From JBGSKV01 sp041740975 (GTDB lineage Bacteria; Bdellovibrionota_B; Oligoflexia; Oligoflexales; JALZUQ01), in NCBI GenBank assembly GCA_041740975.1, contig JBGSKV010000111.1, forward strand, positions 1-51,749: DNA of 51,749 bases. Reading direction: 5' to 3'. This document shows positions 7,406 through 17,032 of the stretch, piece after piece (the first letter of the stretch is position 1; every line of letters starts with the position of its first letter). Position numbers and translations under genes: made by a program. The notes beneath the pieces are model-generated. The model was not told the origin of the DNA and ran no database searches. It saw only the letters and a program-made list of their open reading frames with translations.

Positions 7406-10135
7406 CTACCTTTTCGCAGTCGCAACAGCCGCAGGCCCAGGTCTGGACTTCATATTCTCAAACCACAACAAAAGTACGGACGCTACGAAAGTCGACGAGA
7501 TTGTCGCAGCCACAATTCCGATACTCATCGCCGCCGCAAAGTTCCAAATCTGCGAAGTACCGAAGACCAGGATACCGATCAGTGATATCAGCGTAGAAAC
7601 GGAAGTGTTAATGGAGCGAGTAAAAGTTTCGTTTAGTGAAATATTGATATTGTCCCAAACTTTGCGTTTCGGAAACATTGCGAAGTTCTCACGAATACGG
7701 TCAAAGATTACGATTACGTCATTCACAGAGTAACCAATAACTGTCAGAATTGCCGCGACAGAGGTTAGATCGAAGGTCACCCAACCGAAGGCATAGAACG
7801 CCAATACGACAAAGGCATCTTGAATCATCTTGAGAGCTGCACCTGGACCAAAGCGCATATCAAATCTTAAGAAGATATAAGCCATGATGCCGATGATGGC
7901 CAAGAACGCAGACATGATACCTTGCGTACGCAGCTCTTTACCGACCTTAGGACCGACATAGTCGATACGCTGAACTTTTGGTCCGGCATCAGCTAGTTTG
8001 GTCTCCAATGCTGTTTGGAAACTTTTTGCATTTGAATCGACCGATGCGAGTGCACCCGCTTCCTGCGACTTGTCATCTTTATCGAATCGCATGACGTACT
8101 TTTTGGTTGAGCCATCCAATTTCTGAATATCAATGTTGGCAGACGGCATCACATCACGAATCTGTTGTGTGTTGACGTCTTTATCAAAAAAGACTTCCAT
8201 CTCGGTTCCACCGGCGAAGTCAACCGACCAGTTCAAGCCACCTTTAAATCCTATGAATGAAAGAGTCGCGACCGCCAATAAAACCCCAGCCACGGTTACT
8301 GGAAAACCCCAGCGCAAAAAATTGAAGTTCCAAGGTTTCGCACCTTCCGACAGTCCACCGCTTCCCAACCAAGTGCGGACTTGACGATCGGTTGTTTGAT
8401 TGCGAAGTGCCAAGTTAAAGAAAGCTTTTGTACAATAAAGAGAAGTGAACAATGAAATGATAAGACCCAACATCAATGTGATGGCAAAGCCCCTGATAGG
8501 GCCTGAGGAGTTTGTCTCCAAAAGAACTAATGTCGCGATCAATGTCGTAATGTTCGAGTCCATGATCGTCCAGAAAACTTTGTCGAAACCCAGTTCGACC
8601 GCTTTCTTCGCGTTCTTACCCTCTCGGAGTTCCTGGCGAATACGTTCGTTAATCAAAACGTTCGCGTCGACCGCCATACCAATGGTGAGGATGAAGCCCG
8701 CGATTCCCGGCAAAGTTAAAGCGAAGCCAAACGCTGCCATCGTTGCAATGAGGAACAAGCCATTAAGAGTCAGCGCGACGCAAGCAATAACACCCGGACG
8801 GCGATAATAAACGACCATAAATACGAGGACGAAGAAAAGTCCCATGACGGCTGAGCGCACACCTTGTGACGCAAGCTCCGGACCCAAACTCGCACCCACT
8901 TGGCGTTCTTCGAGAACTTCAATGCGGGCAGGCAAAGCACCTGATTTTAAGATCAAAGCAAGTTCGTTTGACTCGTCCAAAATTTCTTGCGCACCGCGGT
9001 CACCACCCATAGTGATTTCCGCTTGGCCGCCAGCTATTTTTTGATTAATGCGCGGTGCGGAAACAACTTCGTCATCCAAAACAATGGCCATGAGTTTGCC
9101 AACGTTGGCACCTGTCACATCACCAAATCGTTTGCCACCTGGACCGGTAAATCTCAAACTTACTGAAGGAGCGTTGTCTAAAGAGCTAGACGAGAATCCC
9201 ACTGTTGCATCTAAAATATCTTCCCCAGTTAACTCGGTTGTTGCAAATACGACGTAAGAAACATACTTCGCTTTTTTGCCGCCTGCAATTTCCGTTCTTT
9301 CCAATAAAAGTTCGCGGTCTTCCGGAACATACCCGGCCGTCGCCGCAATCAGTGCTTCTCGGTTTTCAGACTCAAGAACGAAAGTGGTCCCCCCACCCTC
9401 TGTCAGCGTCGTTTCGCGGACTGTCACTTCAGGTATGTCTTTGGCCATAAGGTTTTTGAAACCTTGAAATCCAGAATCTACAATTTTGAATTTTAATTGC
9501 GCAGTTTTACCGAGTAGGCTTTTTGCTTTCTCAGGATCGCTAAAACCCGGTAATTGAACGAGCACCGTTTTATCGGCACGACGAGCAATAAGAGGCTCTG
9601 CTACGCCCCACTTGTCCACACGGCTGCGGATAACGCGTTCCGCTTGTTCTAAAGCCGAAGCTTTAATATCAGCAATCTGCTGAGATTCAAATCTTAAGTC
9701 AAAAGAATTATCTTCGCGGTTGGCTTGCTCAAGTCCCGGAAATTCCTTTTGGATTTCTTCACGTAGTTTGTCAATATCCGTCCCAGGTTTTAATATAACG
9801 CGAAGTACACCTTGGTTCTTAACAACGTAAGCGGACTCGACAGACTTTTTATTGTCTTGCGCCCAGCGCGTGATCTCAGTTCCGATAGATCCTAATTTGT
9901 TTTCAACAGCTTCTTCAGTATTTACTCCGAGTACAAGCTGGATACCGCCTTGTAAGTCGAGACCAAGATTGATGTGTTTGCTAGGCAACCAATCGGGGAT
10001 CTTCGATTGAAGAAGTTCCTGATTCGATTTTACTTCGCTCGGTTGAGCAAAATAAATAAAAGTTGGGCTAGCCGCGTATAGCGCCCAAAGAGTTAGACCG
10101 GCAATTACGATAAGACGCCAATTCCATGATTTCAT
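7406..10135 (-). CDS. secDF: Protein translocase SecD-SecF single-chain fusion
   Basis: Inner-membrane accessory of the SecYEG translocon that uses the proton gradient to pull exported proteins into the periplasm. 909 aa, SecD and SecF fused in one chain (12 expected membrane helices). The start (MKSWNWR) has AAAGAG about eight bases upstream. SecD part: first helix (about 8-28), the LGLDLQGG motif, periplasmic P1 domain, then a helix bundle with TIGMAVDANVLINERIR carrying the proton-relay Asp. SecF part starts near residue 595 and contains GGLNWSVDFAGGTEMEV and TVIGYSVNDVIVIFDRIREN with the second key Asp. No yajC or separate secF is adjacent. Separate genes are usual in proteobacteria; Bacillus has a fusion. 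Confidence 0.94.
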   Translation of the reverse strand: MKSWNWRLIVIAGLTLWALYAASPTFIYFAQPSEVKSNQELLQSKIPDWLPSKHINLGLDLQGGIQLVLGVNTEEAVENKLGSIGTEITRWAQDNKKSVESAYVVKNQGVLRVILKPGTDIDKLREEIQKEFPGLEQANREDNSFDLRFESQQIADIKASALEQAERVIRSRVDKWGVAEPLIARRADKTVLVQLPGFSDPEKAKSLLGKTAQLKFKIVDSGFQGFKNLMAKDIPEVTVRETTLTEGGGTTFVLESENREALIAATAGYVPEDRELLLERTEIAGGKKAKYVSYVVFATTELTGEDILDATVGFSSSSLDNAPSVSLRFTGPGGKRFGDVTGANVGKLMAIVLDDEVVSAPRINQKIAGGQAEITMGGDRGAQEILDESNELALILKSGALPARIEVLEERQVGASLGPELASQGVRSAVMGLFFVLVFMVVYYRRPGVIACVALTLNGLFLIATMAAFGFALTLPGIAGFILTIGMAVDANVLINERIRQELREGKNAKKAVELGFDKVFWTIMDSNITTLIATLVLLETNSSGPIRGFAITLMLGLIISLFTSLYCTKAFFNLALRNQTTDRQVRTWLGSGGLSEGAKPWNFNFLRWGFPVTVAGVLLAVATLSFIGFKGGLNWSVDFAGGTEMEVFFDKDVNTQQIRDVMPSANIDIQKLDGSTKKYVMRFDKDDKSQEAGALASVDSNAKSFQTALETKLADAGPKVQRIDYVGPKVGKELRTQGIMSAFLAIIGIMAYIFLRFDMRFGPGAALKMIQDAFVVLAFYAFGWVTFDLTSVAAILTVIGYSVNDVIVIFDRIRENFAMFPKRKVWDNINISLNETFTRSINTSVSTLISLIGILVFGTSQIWNFAAAMSIGIVAATISSTFVASVLLLWFENMKSRPGPAAVATAKR

Positions 10136-10436
10136 AGCTACTCTTTCATTTTGAAAAACTGTATCAAGGGTTGTGAGTTTGCCAAGATGACTTCGCATCA
10201 GCAACGCACATCTACACCTTAGCTAACCAACTGTAATAAATAAATATTTAGGGTTCCGGCAAGAGAAAAATCAATCTTGCGCAAAAAACCAACAGTCGAG
10301 CCTACGCAACAGGCGCACTCTCGGTCGGTGCAGGACTATCATAAACAGGATTGGGAATGGCTTAGGCTTTTGGTAAGCAAGCCCCTGCCGAGGACTTTCA
10401 TCCGAAGTTCACTAATAATAATCTCTTTTGATTTTT
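10136..10436. other. Intergenic region upstream of secDF
   Basis: 301 bases without a supportable gene. It should hold the secDF promoter. An inverted repeat (GCAAGA / TCTTGC with a 10-base A/T-rich loop, about 10259-10280) is the only clear structure; it lacks a T-run, so it is not an evident terminator. No tRNA or known small-RNA motif is seen. Confidence 0.4.
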
Positions 10437-11696
10437 CTATTCGAGATCTAGGTAACCGAAGAACACATCAAAAGACGAGCATCCGGCCGCACCACATTGA
10501 TCGGGTCCAAAAAAACGTGAACGAAACAGCACTTTGTTTTCCCAATCTTCCGTTTTATCTTCTAAAGCCTGATAAGACGTATCGATACGCGTGATATGAA
10601 GTTGCTCGAGTGTGTGAAGTTCCCAGCTTTGCGAAATTCCATCGGAGTTGACATCAAACCATACAAGCAATTTATCAAAGTCTTCGTCGGATGCATCCAC
10701 ATAACCTTTGTTAGCTGAGTCGAGTTCGGCAAGCGGCAAGTAGCCATTTGCGTAATTTTTATAGGCGGTGCGCTCACCAAATAGTTCTGACGAATCATCA
10801 ATTAAGCCATTGTGGTTGCGATCCATTGCTAAAAATCCATCTTGCGCAAAGATCCAACCGGTATGATCCTTCTGACCATCAGCATCAATATCAAAGAACG
10901 TATGCGAAGAAAGCACAGACTGGGTTTGCAGTTGTTCGCTGCCACTAAAGTCCAAAACGATCGGACTATTGTACTGCGGCTTCATACCTGGTGCGTAGCC
11001 GGGAAATTTCATATCGCATTCTGCAGAGTAAGGATTGCCTGTAGCATGCAACCCCACAATACGGATTTGTTTTACGTACGGTAACTCATCTTCTGAAATC
11101 ACGCGGCTGAATGGCACACGATATTTGTACGAGTCCTGACTATCGCTATACTGTGAAACATTCACTTCTCTTTGAACCAACCGAATATTGCTCGAATTCT
11201 TTTGACCAATCAAAATCCTCATATCAAATCTTGAAGCCCGGCCCCTGAATACCATTGAGTGACTTGCGATGCCACCCGCAGGAAGACTGCAGGATCCAGA
11301 CGAACTAGAGGTACCCGCACAAGTAGTCGCGGTCGGAGTCAAAACCCCTAAAAACCGTTCACAGCCATAGGCTGGAACGTTGCTGTAAATGGGTGTCGTA
11401 TCTCTTACGACGACTGGAACTTTCGGTGGACTGACATTGGCTATCTCATAATTTGGTGTTGCTATCGGTTGTTTCTGCGCGGCAATATACTCATTGGGAA
11501 TAGGTGATTGAATATGTTGCTCAGCCATGTATTGATTGGTTTCGTTATCGCTAAGGCGTACGTCTGATGTTTTTGGAATTTCGGTCGCTTGTGACGTTTC
11601 AGGAAACTCAACAGCTACTGGCCGACCGCATGCGACAAGTAGAGTAACCTTCACACAAATGAATGCTAAAAGGCGAAAGTGGGCGGATATACGCAT
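10437..11696 (-). CDS. Lipoprotein with EF-hand-like calcium-binding loops
   Basis: 419 aa. The ATG is chosen over the adjacent in-frame GTG because AGGA lies eight bases upstream. The signal sequence ends in a good lipobox LLVAC (C23), followed by a long low-complexity linker. The C-terminal third holds Asp-rich loops: FFDIDADGQKDHTGW, MDRNHNGLIDDSSELFGE, LDSANKGYVDASDEDFD and WFDVNSDGISQSWEL. The wording D-x-D-x-D-G ... DRNxNGxIDDxSELFG recalls the calcium-binding region in FrpC/RTX-type secreted proteins. It may be a surface lipoprotein folded or stabilised by calcium. No catalytic motif is seen. Confidence 0.75.
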   Translation of the reverse strand: MRISAHFRLLAFICVKVTLLVACGRPVAVEFPETSQATEIPKTSDVRLSDNETNQYMAEQHIQSPIPNEYIAAQKQPIATPNYEIANVSPPKVPVVVRDTTPIYSNVPAYGCERFLGVLTPTATTCAGTSSSSGSCSLPAGGIASHSMVFRGRASRFDMRILIGQKNSSNIRLVQREVNVSQYSDSQDSYKYRVPFSRVISEDELPYVKQIRIVGLHATGNPYSAECDMKFPGYAPGMKPQYNSPIVLDFSGSEQLQTQSVLSSHTFFDIDADGQKDHTGWIFAQDGFLAMDRNHNGLIDDSSELFGERTAYKNYANGYLPLAELDSANKGYVDASDEDFDKLLVWFDVNSDGISQSWELHTLEQLHITRIDTSYQALEDKTEDWENKVLFRSRFFGPDQCGAAGCSSFDVFFGYLDLE

Positions 11697-12046
11697 CACT
11701 GGTTTCCTATCTCTAATTTAAACTTCCGATTTAGCTCTATTGGATTTATCGGCATCAAACTCAAGGAAATAAAATTTGTTCAGAAACGTTATTGTATTAA
11801 AGACCTTAACTTTGGCTATTTGGTCAAGGTCCGCATGCCTCGTAAGGTTTGAAATCAAAATTCTGACCCTAAAAATCCAAAATAAATCATGTTAACATTT
11901 AAGGAGATAAGCTAGATCTCTACCCTTTCAGACTCTTTTCTGGTATAACCACCTGCATTTACTTGCAGTATGATAGACGGATCCATTCTCTCTTATTTCC
12001 CATTTTTGATCCGATCTTTAATTCACATTTTGAGTTGATTGATTTC
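11697..12046. other. Divergent intergenic region with no clear gene
   Basis: 350 AT-rich bases between two divergent exported-protein genes. It should contain both promoters. A short hairpin (CTGCA TTTACT TGCAG, 11952-11967) and an isolated AAGGAGATAAG at about 11900 are visible. The latter is not followed by a start codon of any useful reading frame. Confidence 0.35.
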
Positions 12047-13027
12047 ATGCAACCTTTGCAAAAAAAAATTTTCATTCTAATTGCGGCAGCGTCTTTGCTT
12101 TTGTCGACTCCGTCTTTTGCGGAGTTGACAAAGTGTGGCCTCGTCTTCAACTCCAATCCTAAAGATCCGGAGCCACTTAGCTGGGACAAAAATGTCGTTG
12201 CAGAAATGAAGCGCGAAGATCCTATCATTCGCGTGCCCTTGCAATTTGAGATCGATCCAGACCTTGCGTTAGGAGGTCGTTATGGTCCGCTGTCCCGAGA
12301 TGGTCTTGATGCCATAGAGAATCGACTACTGGAAGCCTCCGCTCTTGGATATGTTCTCGATCAATCAACGTCATTAGAGGATGGCTTGACACTTGAATTT
12401 CATCGTCACAAATATTTACAACCTGTACGTATCAAACGTTTAACTTTGGACAAAATTAGTGAGTTCTATGAGATTGTTCGAAAGAACTTTCAAACCAAAT
12501 ATTCCAAGTTTAGACCCATTCGCAACTCCATGATGACACCCGTCAGCTTTTTAGGCGTCAAATCCCTACTTGATCATCCTATGTTCTTTGGCAAAAGACT
12601 TCAGTTCGTCATATTGCGCGGCGAAACATTTGTCCGCATCAACCGAGGACTCGCGGAGGGCCATCATATGGTGTGCGCCGATGAAGATGCCTATGCGGCC
12701 GGCGACCTTTCGTTCACAGGACCAGTAGATATAGAAGAGCGTCCGGACGGTCCTGTTATTGTTTTCGAAAGTATTTACATTAATAATCAAAGCGGAACTT
12801 ACCAGATGGAAAACGGTATTATCCCACTTACGATTGCTTTATTGAAATTGCATGGGGTAGAAGCGCGGAAATGGGTTACGGAAGTCGTCAAGGCACGCCC
12901 GCTTTTGAACTCTGCAGGTGAGCCTTATCTAAATAACGCCGGGCAAGTACAAAAAGAAATGTTCCTAAAAAGCGTCGATTTTCCGCTGTTTCCTATTCCA
13001 CAGCCAGCTCGAGCTGGAAAACAATAA
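12047..13027 (+). CDS. Secreted or periplasmic protein of unknown function
   Basis: 326 aa. The ATG at the signal peptide is chosen (MQPLQKKIFILIAAASLLL, cleavage likely after SFA); 28 codons of open frame upstream do not fit an export signal. The mature protein is mixed alpha/beta, with one Cys near the N-terminus (TKCG) and one in HHMVCADED. No catalytic signature or repeat is recognised. It converges on clpA with six bases between stops. Probably periplasmic, function unknown. Confidence 0.65.
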   Translation: MQPLQKKIFILIAAASLLLSTPSFAELTKCGLVFNSNPKDPEPLSWDKNVVAEMKREDPIIRVPLQFEIDPDLALGGRYGPLSRDGLDAIENRLLEASALGYVLDQSTSLEDGLTLEFHRHKYLQPVRIKRLTLDKISEFYEIVRKNFQTKYSKFRPIRNSMMTPVSFLGVKSLLDHPMFFGKRLQFVILRGETFVRINRGLAEGHHMVCADEDAYAAGDLSFTGPVDIEERPDGPVIVFESIYINNQSGTYQMENGIIPLTIALLKLHGVEARKWVTEVVKARPLLNSAGEPYLNNAGQVQKEMFLKSVDFPLFPIPQPARAGKQ

Positions 13028-13033
13028 AGAAAG

Positions 13034-15409
13034 TTATTCCATGCCGGTAGTAGCTTCCGCCACACAAAGTAATGATTTTTTATCGTCTGATACGGTCAAA
13101 AGAACTTTTTGACCCTTTGTCACATTGCCAAATAGCAACATTTCGCTGAGCGGTTTTTTGACGTGTTCAGCGATGACCCTTGCAAGAGGGCGCGCACCGT
13201 AAGAGCGGTCATAACCCTTTTCGGCGAGCCACTTCTTCGCCGCATCCGTCCAGGTAAAAGTCATTTTTTTTGCACGCAACTTCTCGACCAATTCCGCCAA
13301 GAACTTATCAACGATGTGAAGCATGACATCCTGCGTGAGCGGCGCAAAGTTAATGATGTGATCAATTCGGTTACGGAACTCTGGCGAGAACTGCTCGCGT
13401 ATGGCTGTGCTTTGTTCGCGGGAGTTTCCAACTTCATCGGACTGTTCGCCACGGCCAAAGCCGATGTTGCCATGCACAAGTTCTCGCGCACCTGCATTTG
13501 TGGTCATAATAATCATGACATTCCGAAAATCCGTGACGCGGCCATTGCTGTCGGTCAAAGTTCCGTTATCCATGATTTGCAAAAGGATATTGTGCACGTC
13601 GGGATGAGCTTTTTCGATCTCATCCAAAAGTAATATGGCGTAAGGATTCTTGTGTACGGCATCGGTCAACAAACCACCTTCATTGTATCCCACATACCCC
13701 GGAGGTGCGCCAATCAAGCGAGAAACACTATGGCGTTCCATGTATTCACTCATATCAAAGCGTATAAACTCAACGCGTAAAACCATGGCAAGCTGTTTAG
13801 CTAATTCCGTTTTACCAACACCCGTTGGGCCCGCAAAAAGAAAACTGCCGATAGGACGGTTATCATTGCCAAGACCGGACCGTGCCATGCGCGTCGCACC
13901 CACAATTGATTCGATGGCCGCATTTTGGCCAAAGACCACGCCTCTGAGTTTTTTATCGAGATCGCGCAATGCTTCGACGTCACTTGTCGAAACTTTTTGG
14001 GCGGGGATTCGTGCCATTTTCGCGACAACCACTTGGACATCGTGTGCCGATATTGTTCTTTGTTTCAAATTGGCATTGTCACCAACCGGGAACTTTAGTG
14101 CCGTTGCGGCGCCCACTTCATCAATCACGTCAATGGCTTTGTCAGGAAGTTTGCGGTCCGTTAAATGGCGGGCTGATAACTCTACAGCCGAACGAATCGC
14201 TTCTTTTGAGTATTTGACGTTATGATATTTTTCGTAATTATCTTGAAGGCCTTTCAGAATTTTAATGGTCTCTGCGACGGACGGCTCAACAATTTCAATT
14301 TTTTGGAAGCGCCTCGCTAAGGCGTGGTCCTGCTCAAATTGACCGCGAAATTCCTTGTATGTTGTCGATCCCATGACCCGAACTGTGCCTTTAGATAAAA
14401 AAGGTTTCAATAAGTTCGAAGCATCCATCGATCCACCGCTGACAGCACCGGCACCAATAACCGTATGAATCTCATCAATGAATAAAATGCGCTTACGCGA
14501 CTTTTCCATTTCTTTCAAAATACCCTTTAGGCGCTCTTCGAAATCACCGCGGAATTTGGAGCCCGCCAGTAGCGCCCCCATATCCAGCGCATAAATTTCG
14601 GCATTCTTAAGGGGCGCAGGAACCTGGTCCTGAACAATTCTGAGTGCAAGGCCTTCGGCCAAGGCTGTTTTACCCACGCCAGAATCACCGACAAATAATG
14701 GATTGTTTTTACGTCGACGACACAAAATCTGAATGGCTCGTTCGATTTCCGCTTCGCGACCGATCAATGGATCGATTTTGCCTTTCCTGGCCATCTCGCA
14801 AAGATTGATAGCGTAAAGGCCAAGTGGATTGCGCGCGCGTTTATTACCACCAGTTTGCTCCTGATCTTGATCATCATCATCATCATGCTCAGAGCGCCGT
14901 ATGGCTGGTGATCGACTATTTCCACCCAAAGTTTCCATATGACTATCTTCTAAACGATCCAAATAGTCTTCAAATCCAGGCTTCGCAACGCCATGCGCTG
15001 CAAACTGAACCAAGTCAAATCGCGACAAGTCTTGCTTCTCTAAAAAGTAAACTGCAAACGACTCTTGTTCGCCGAACAATGCAATTAATAAACTGACTCC
15101 GTCCACTAAGTCTTTGCCAGACGAAATTGTATGTTGAACCGCACGTTGGACAACTCTTTGAAAGGCAACGGTTGGGTGCGGAGGTTTATCTTCTTTTATT
15201 TTGGCGTCCTTAAAAAACTCACCGAAATGCTCCTCGATGTCTTTTCTAACTTCTTCAATATCAACACCACTGGCAAACAAAGCCTCTTGCACTTTTCGCT
15301 CAAACGTCAAAGCATAAAGCATATGCTCAACCGAAACATATTCATGCTCACGCCGCGCGGCTTCGCTATAGGCTAAATTTAAACTGATTTCGGTATCTTT
15401 ATGAATCAT
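13034..15409 (-). CDS. clpA: ATP-dependent Clp protease ATPase subunit ClpA
   Basis: Hsp100 unfoldase that feeds substrates to ClpP in the cytoplasm. 791 aa, close to E. coli ClpA (758). Order: N-domain with two Clp-N repeats (1-145), an acidic linker with DDDDDQDQEQ (176-185), AAA1 with Walker A GDSGVGKT (241-248) and Walker B RILFIDEIH (307-315), AAA2 with GPTGVGKT (527-534) and ILLLDEIE (592-599), and the C-terminal D2-small domain. The ClpP-docking loop is present as IGF (649-651) in place of IGL. Six bases after clpS, so the two form an operon with adaptor and unfoldase together, as in E. coli. Confidence 0.96.
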   Translation of the reverse strand: MIHKDTEISLNLAYSEAARREHEYVSVEHMLYALTFERKVQEALFASGVDIEEVRKDIEEHFGEFFKDAKIKEDKPPHPTVAFQRVVQRAVQHTISSGKDLVDGVSLLIALFGEQESFAVYFLEKQDLSRFDLVQFAAHGVAKPGFEDYLDRLEDSHMETLGGNSRSPAIRRSEHDDDDDQDQEQTGGNKRARNPLGLYAINLCEMARKGKIDPLIGREAEIERAIQILCRRRKNNPLFVGDSGVGKTALAEGLALRIVQDQVPAPLKNAEIYALDMGALLAGSKFRGDFEERLKGILKEMEKSRKRILFIDEIHTVIGAGAVSGGSMDASNLLKPFLSKGTVRVMGSTTYKEFRGQFEQDHALARRFQKIEIVEPSVAETIKILKGLQDNYEKYHNVKYSKEAIRSAVELSARHLTDRKLPDKAIDVIDEVGAATALKFPVGDNANLKQRTISAHDVQVVVAKMARIPAQKVSTSDVEALRDLDKKLRGVVFGQNAAIESIVGATRMARSGLGNDNRPIGSFLFAGPTGVGKTELAKQLAMVLRVEFIRFDMSEYMERHSVSRLIGAPPGYVGYNEGGLLTDAVHKNPYAILLLDEIEKAHPDVHNILLQIMDNGTLTDSNGRVTDFRNVMIIMTTNAGARELVHGNIGFGRGEQSDEVGNSREQSTAIREQFSPEFRNRIDHIINFAPLTQDVMLHIVDKFLAELVEKLRAKKMTFTWTDAAKKWLAEKGYDRSYGARPLARVIAEHVKKPLSEMLLFGNVTKGQKVLLTVSDDKKSLLCVAEATTGME

Positions 15410-15415
15410 CAGCGG

Positions 15416-15784
15416 TCATTCCTTTTCCATTACGCACTGCAATGGATATTCGTTGGAGCGGGCTTTTTCAGTGACTTGCGCCACTTTCGATTCGGCAATC
15501 TCGTATGGATAAATTCCGGCGACACCTTTTCCCTTATTGTGGACTTCTAACATCACATGCGTCGCTTCTTCGTGTGTTCTTCGAAAAACGACCTCTAAGA
15601 TCATTGTAACAAAGTCCATAGGAGTATAATCGTCATTCACTAGGCTAACTTTATATAGACTAGGCTGCTTAGCCTTCGGTTTGGTCTTTTTCTCTATAAC
15701 TACAAGCTGATCCCGCGATGGCGTGCTTGGGCCATCATCCTGGTTTTGATTCAGCCGCATGGGAAATTTAGGGTTTTCTGTCAT
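15416..15784 (-). CDS. clpS: ClpA adaptor ClpS (N-end rule)
   Basis: Small adaptor that binds ClpA's N-domain and presents proteins with destabilising N-terminal residues. 122 aa from the ATG with GGAGG seven bases upstream. An unstructured N-terminal 45 residues is followed by the ClpS core: LYKVSLVNDDYTPMDFV (the conserved NDDxTPMxFV loop), then a Met/His-containing helix THEEATHVMLEVHNKGKG and YPYEIAESKVAQV. These are the residues that form the N-degron pocket in the family. Upstream of clpA and co-transcribed with it. Confidence 0.95.
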   Translation of the reverse strand: MTENPKFPMRLNQNQDDGPSTPSRDQLVVIEKKTKPKAKQPSLYKVSLVNDDYTPMDFVTMILEVVFRRTHEEATHVMLEVHNKGKGVAGIYPYEIAESKVAQVTEKARSNEYPLQCVMEKE

Positions 15785-16083
15785 TCTCGCTCCTCCATCA
15801 CTGCATACTGGATCCGAGACCATCTTACAATGTCTTGCTCATATTAGGGGGTTATAAATTTTCAGCCAAGTGCTAGTCACCGAAATACATAGTGATTTTT
15901 TTTATTTGCCAAAACCATCCTTGACTCATTCCATAAAAGCGTGATAGCTCGGATTTAGAAAATCATAAGTTTTTTTGTCGTTAAACAGCTTGCAGTGAGA
16001 TGCCTTTGGCCTCGGTCAAACTCTCGTGTGAAGCTGGATGCGCGCAGGATGCAAACATTAGCAGGGCTTAGGGGGTAATGTTT
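15785..16083. other. Divergent clpS / HTH-gene promoter region
   Basis: 299 bases with no gene. On the plus strand, TTGACT (15921-15926) stands 17 bases before ATAGCT, a possible but weak sigma-70 site. Long T-runs near 15895-15904 make the middle AT-rich. No operator palindrome is evident. Confidence 0.3.
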
Positions 16084-17010
16084 ATGGCCGGTAAGACGTC
16101 TAAAGTTTCTGAGGTGAAATTTCCACACTCGGCGGCGCTCTTCCAATTATGTCGTCGCATTCTTGATCACAAACTGGGAGGGATCCGAGTTATTGATCAG
16201 GACGTTGGCCAGATTTTGGGGTTTGACCCAGCCGATTGTAGCCACTGGAAAAAAGGCAAAAAGAACATCCGATCCATTTACGCGATGAAATCAATCGCGG
16301 AACACCTTGGGGTCGATGAACGTTTGGTCGTTGAAGTTGCCGCTGGTGATATGAATGATACGGAAGCTTTCTACGAGTACCTTGGATATGGCAATTATGG
16401 CTTGGATACCAAGCTGTTAGAGTCTGCCAAGAAGGATTATTACCGCAAGAATGCATCAAAATGGAACAAAGAAAAAGAAGACGCCCTCAAGGCATACTTC
16501 CAGCCGAATATGGATTTGATCGATGAAATGGTTGCGTCGGTTCAAAAAGAAATCAATTTTGAAGAAGCTCCGCTTTACCTCCCTGAAGTTTTTAATGCCT
16601 ACAAGGATCTAGAACTCGCTGCAGGTGACGAAAAAGAACTGGGCGACAGTCCCGTTGATTCGGTTCGTACCGCCGGCAAAACGAAGGTTCGGTATGCTGG
16701 CAATGAAATGCGTCCATACATGCGTTTTCGCATTGCCAAAGAAGTGGCGAAGCATTTCATGATTAAAAATAACCCAGAACTTTATGATATAGCGAAAGTA
16801 CCTGCAGAGATTGTGCAGTACGTCGAACGCGGGCTTGATGTTCAATTCAATATCTTTGCCGCAAAGTTGCTAGTTCCTGCGAAACTCGTCCGCAAAGAAC
16901 TGGGCAATATCGACATCAGCAAAGACATTGTGACGCAGCTTGCTGAAACTTTTTGGGTATCCAAGAAGTTTATGAACGCGAGACTTAGAGAAATCCTCGC
17001 TCAATCGTAG
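16084..17010 (+). CDS. HTH protein with degenerate ImmA/IrrE-like domain
   Basis: 308 aa. The second of two closely spaced ATGs is chosen because the G-rich ribosome-binding site (AGGGGG) is eight bases before it and only two before the first. The N-terminal 85 residues look like an XRE-type helix-turn-helix (DQDVGQILGFDPADCSHWKKG, then KSIAEHLGVDE). A helical linker follows. The C-terminal part resembles the ImmA/IrrE (DUF955) peptidase fold: RFRIAKEVAKHFM (about 214-226), then DVQFNIFAAKLLVP (252-265), matching the usual RFTLAHELGH and E-x-x-AN-FAA-LLMP. Both zinc histidines of H-E-x-x-H are Lys and the Glu ligand is Asp, so it should lack peptidase activity. The fold assignment is by eye. 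Probable regulator; the ligand is unknown. Confidence 0.6.
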   Translation: MAGKTSKVSEVKFPHSAALFQLCRRILDHKLGGIRVIDQDVGQILGFDPADCSHWKKGKKNIRSIYAMKSIAEHLGVDERLVVEVAAGDMNDTEAFYEYLGYGNYGLDTKLLESAKKDYYRKNASKWNKEKEDALKAYFQPNMDLIDEMVASVQKEINFEEAPLYLPEVFNAYKDLELAAGDEKELGDSPVDSVRTAGKTKVRYAGNEMRPYMRFRIAKEVAKHFMIKNNPELYDIAKVPAEIVQYVERGLDVQFNIFAAKLLVPAKLVRKELGNIDISKDIVTQLAETFWVSKKFMNARLREILAQS

Positions 17011-17032
17011 ATCCACGTGGAGTGCATTGCCT

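Noticed and set aside
8445..8807. Long open frame antisense to secDF
   Set aside because: Covers the SecD membrane region in another frame; low-complexity and without a plausible start site.
11875..11925. AAGGAGATAAG as a ribosome-binding site for an extra gene
   Set aside because: No start codon with a useful open frame follows within 15 bases.
13650..14225. 191-codon open frame antisense to clpA
   Set aside because: Lies fully inside the conserved clpA AAA modules, shows no family resemblance and no ribosome-binding site; a shadow of clpA codon use.
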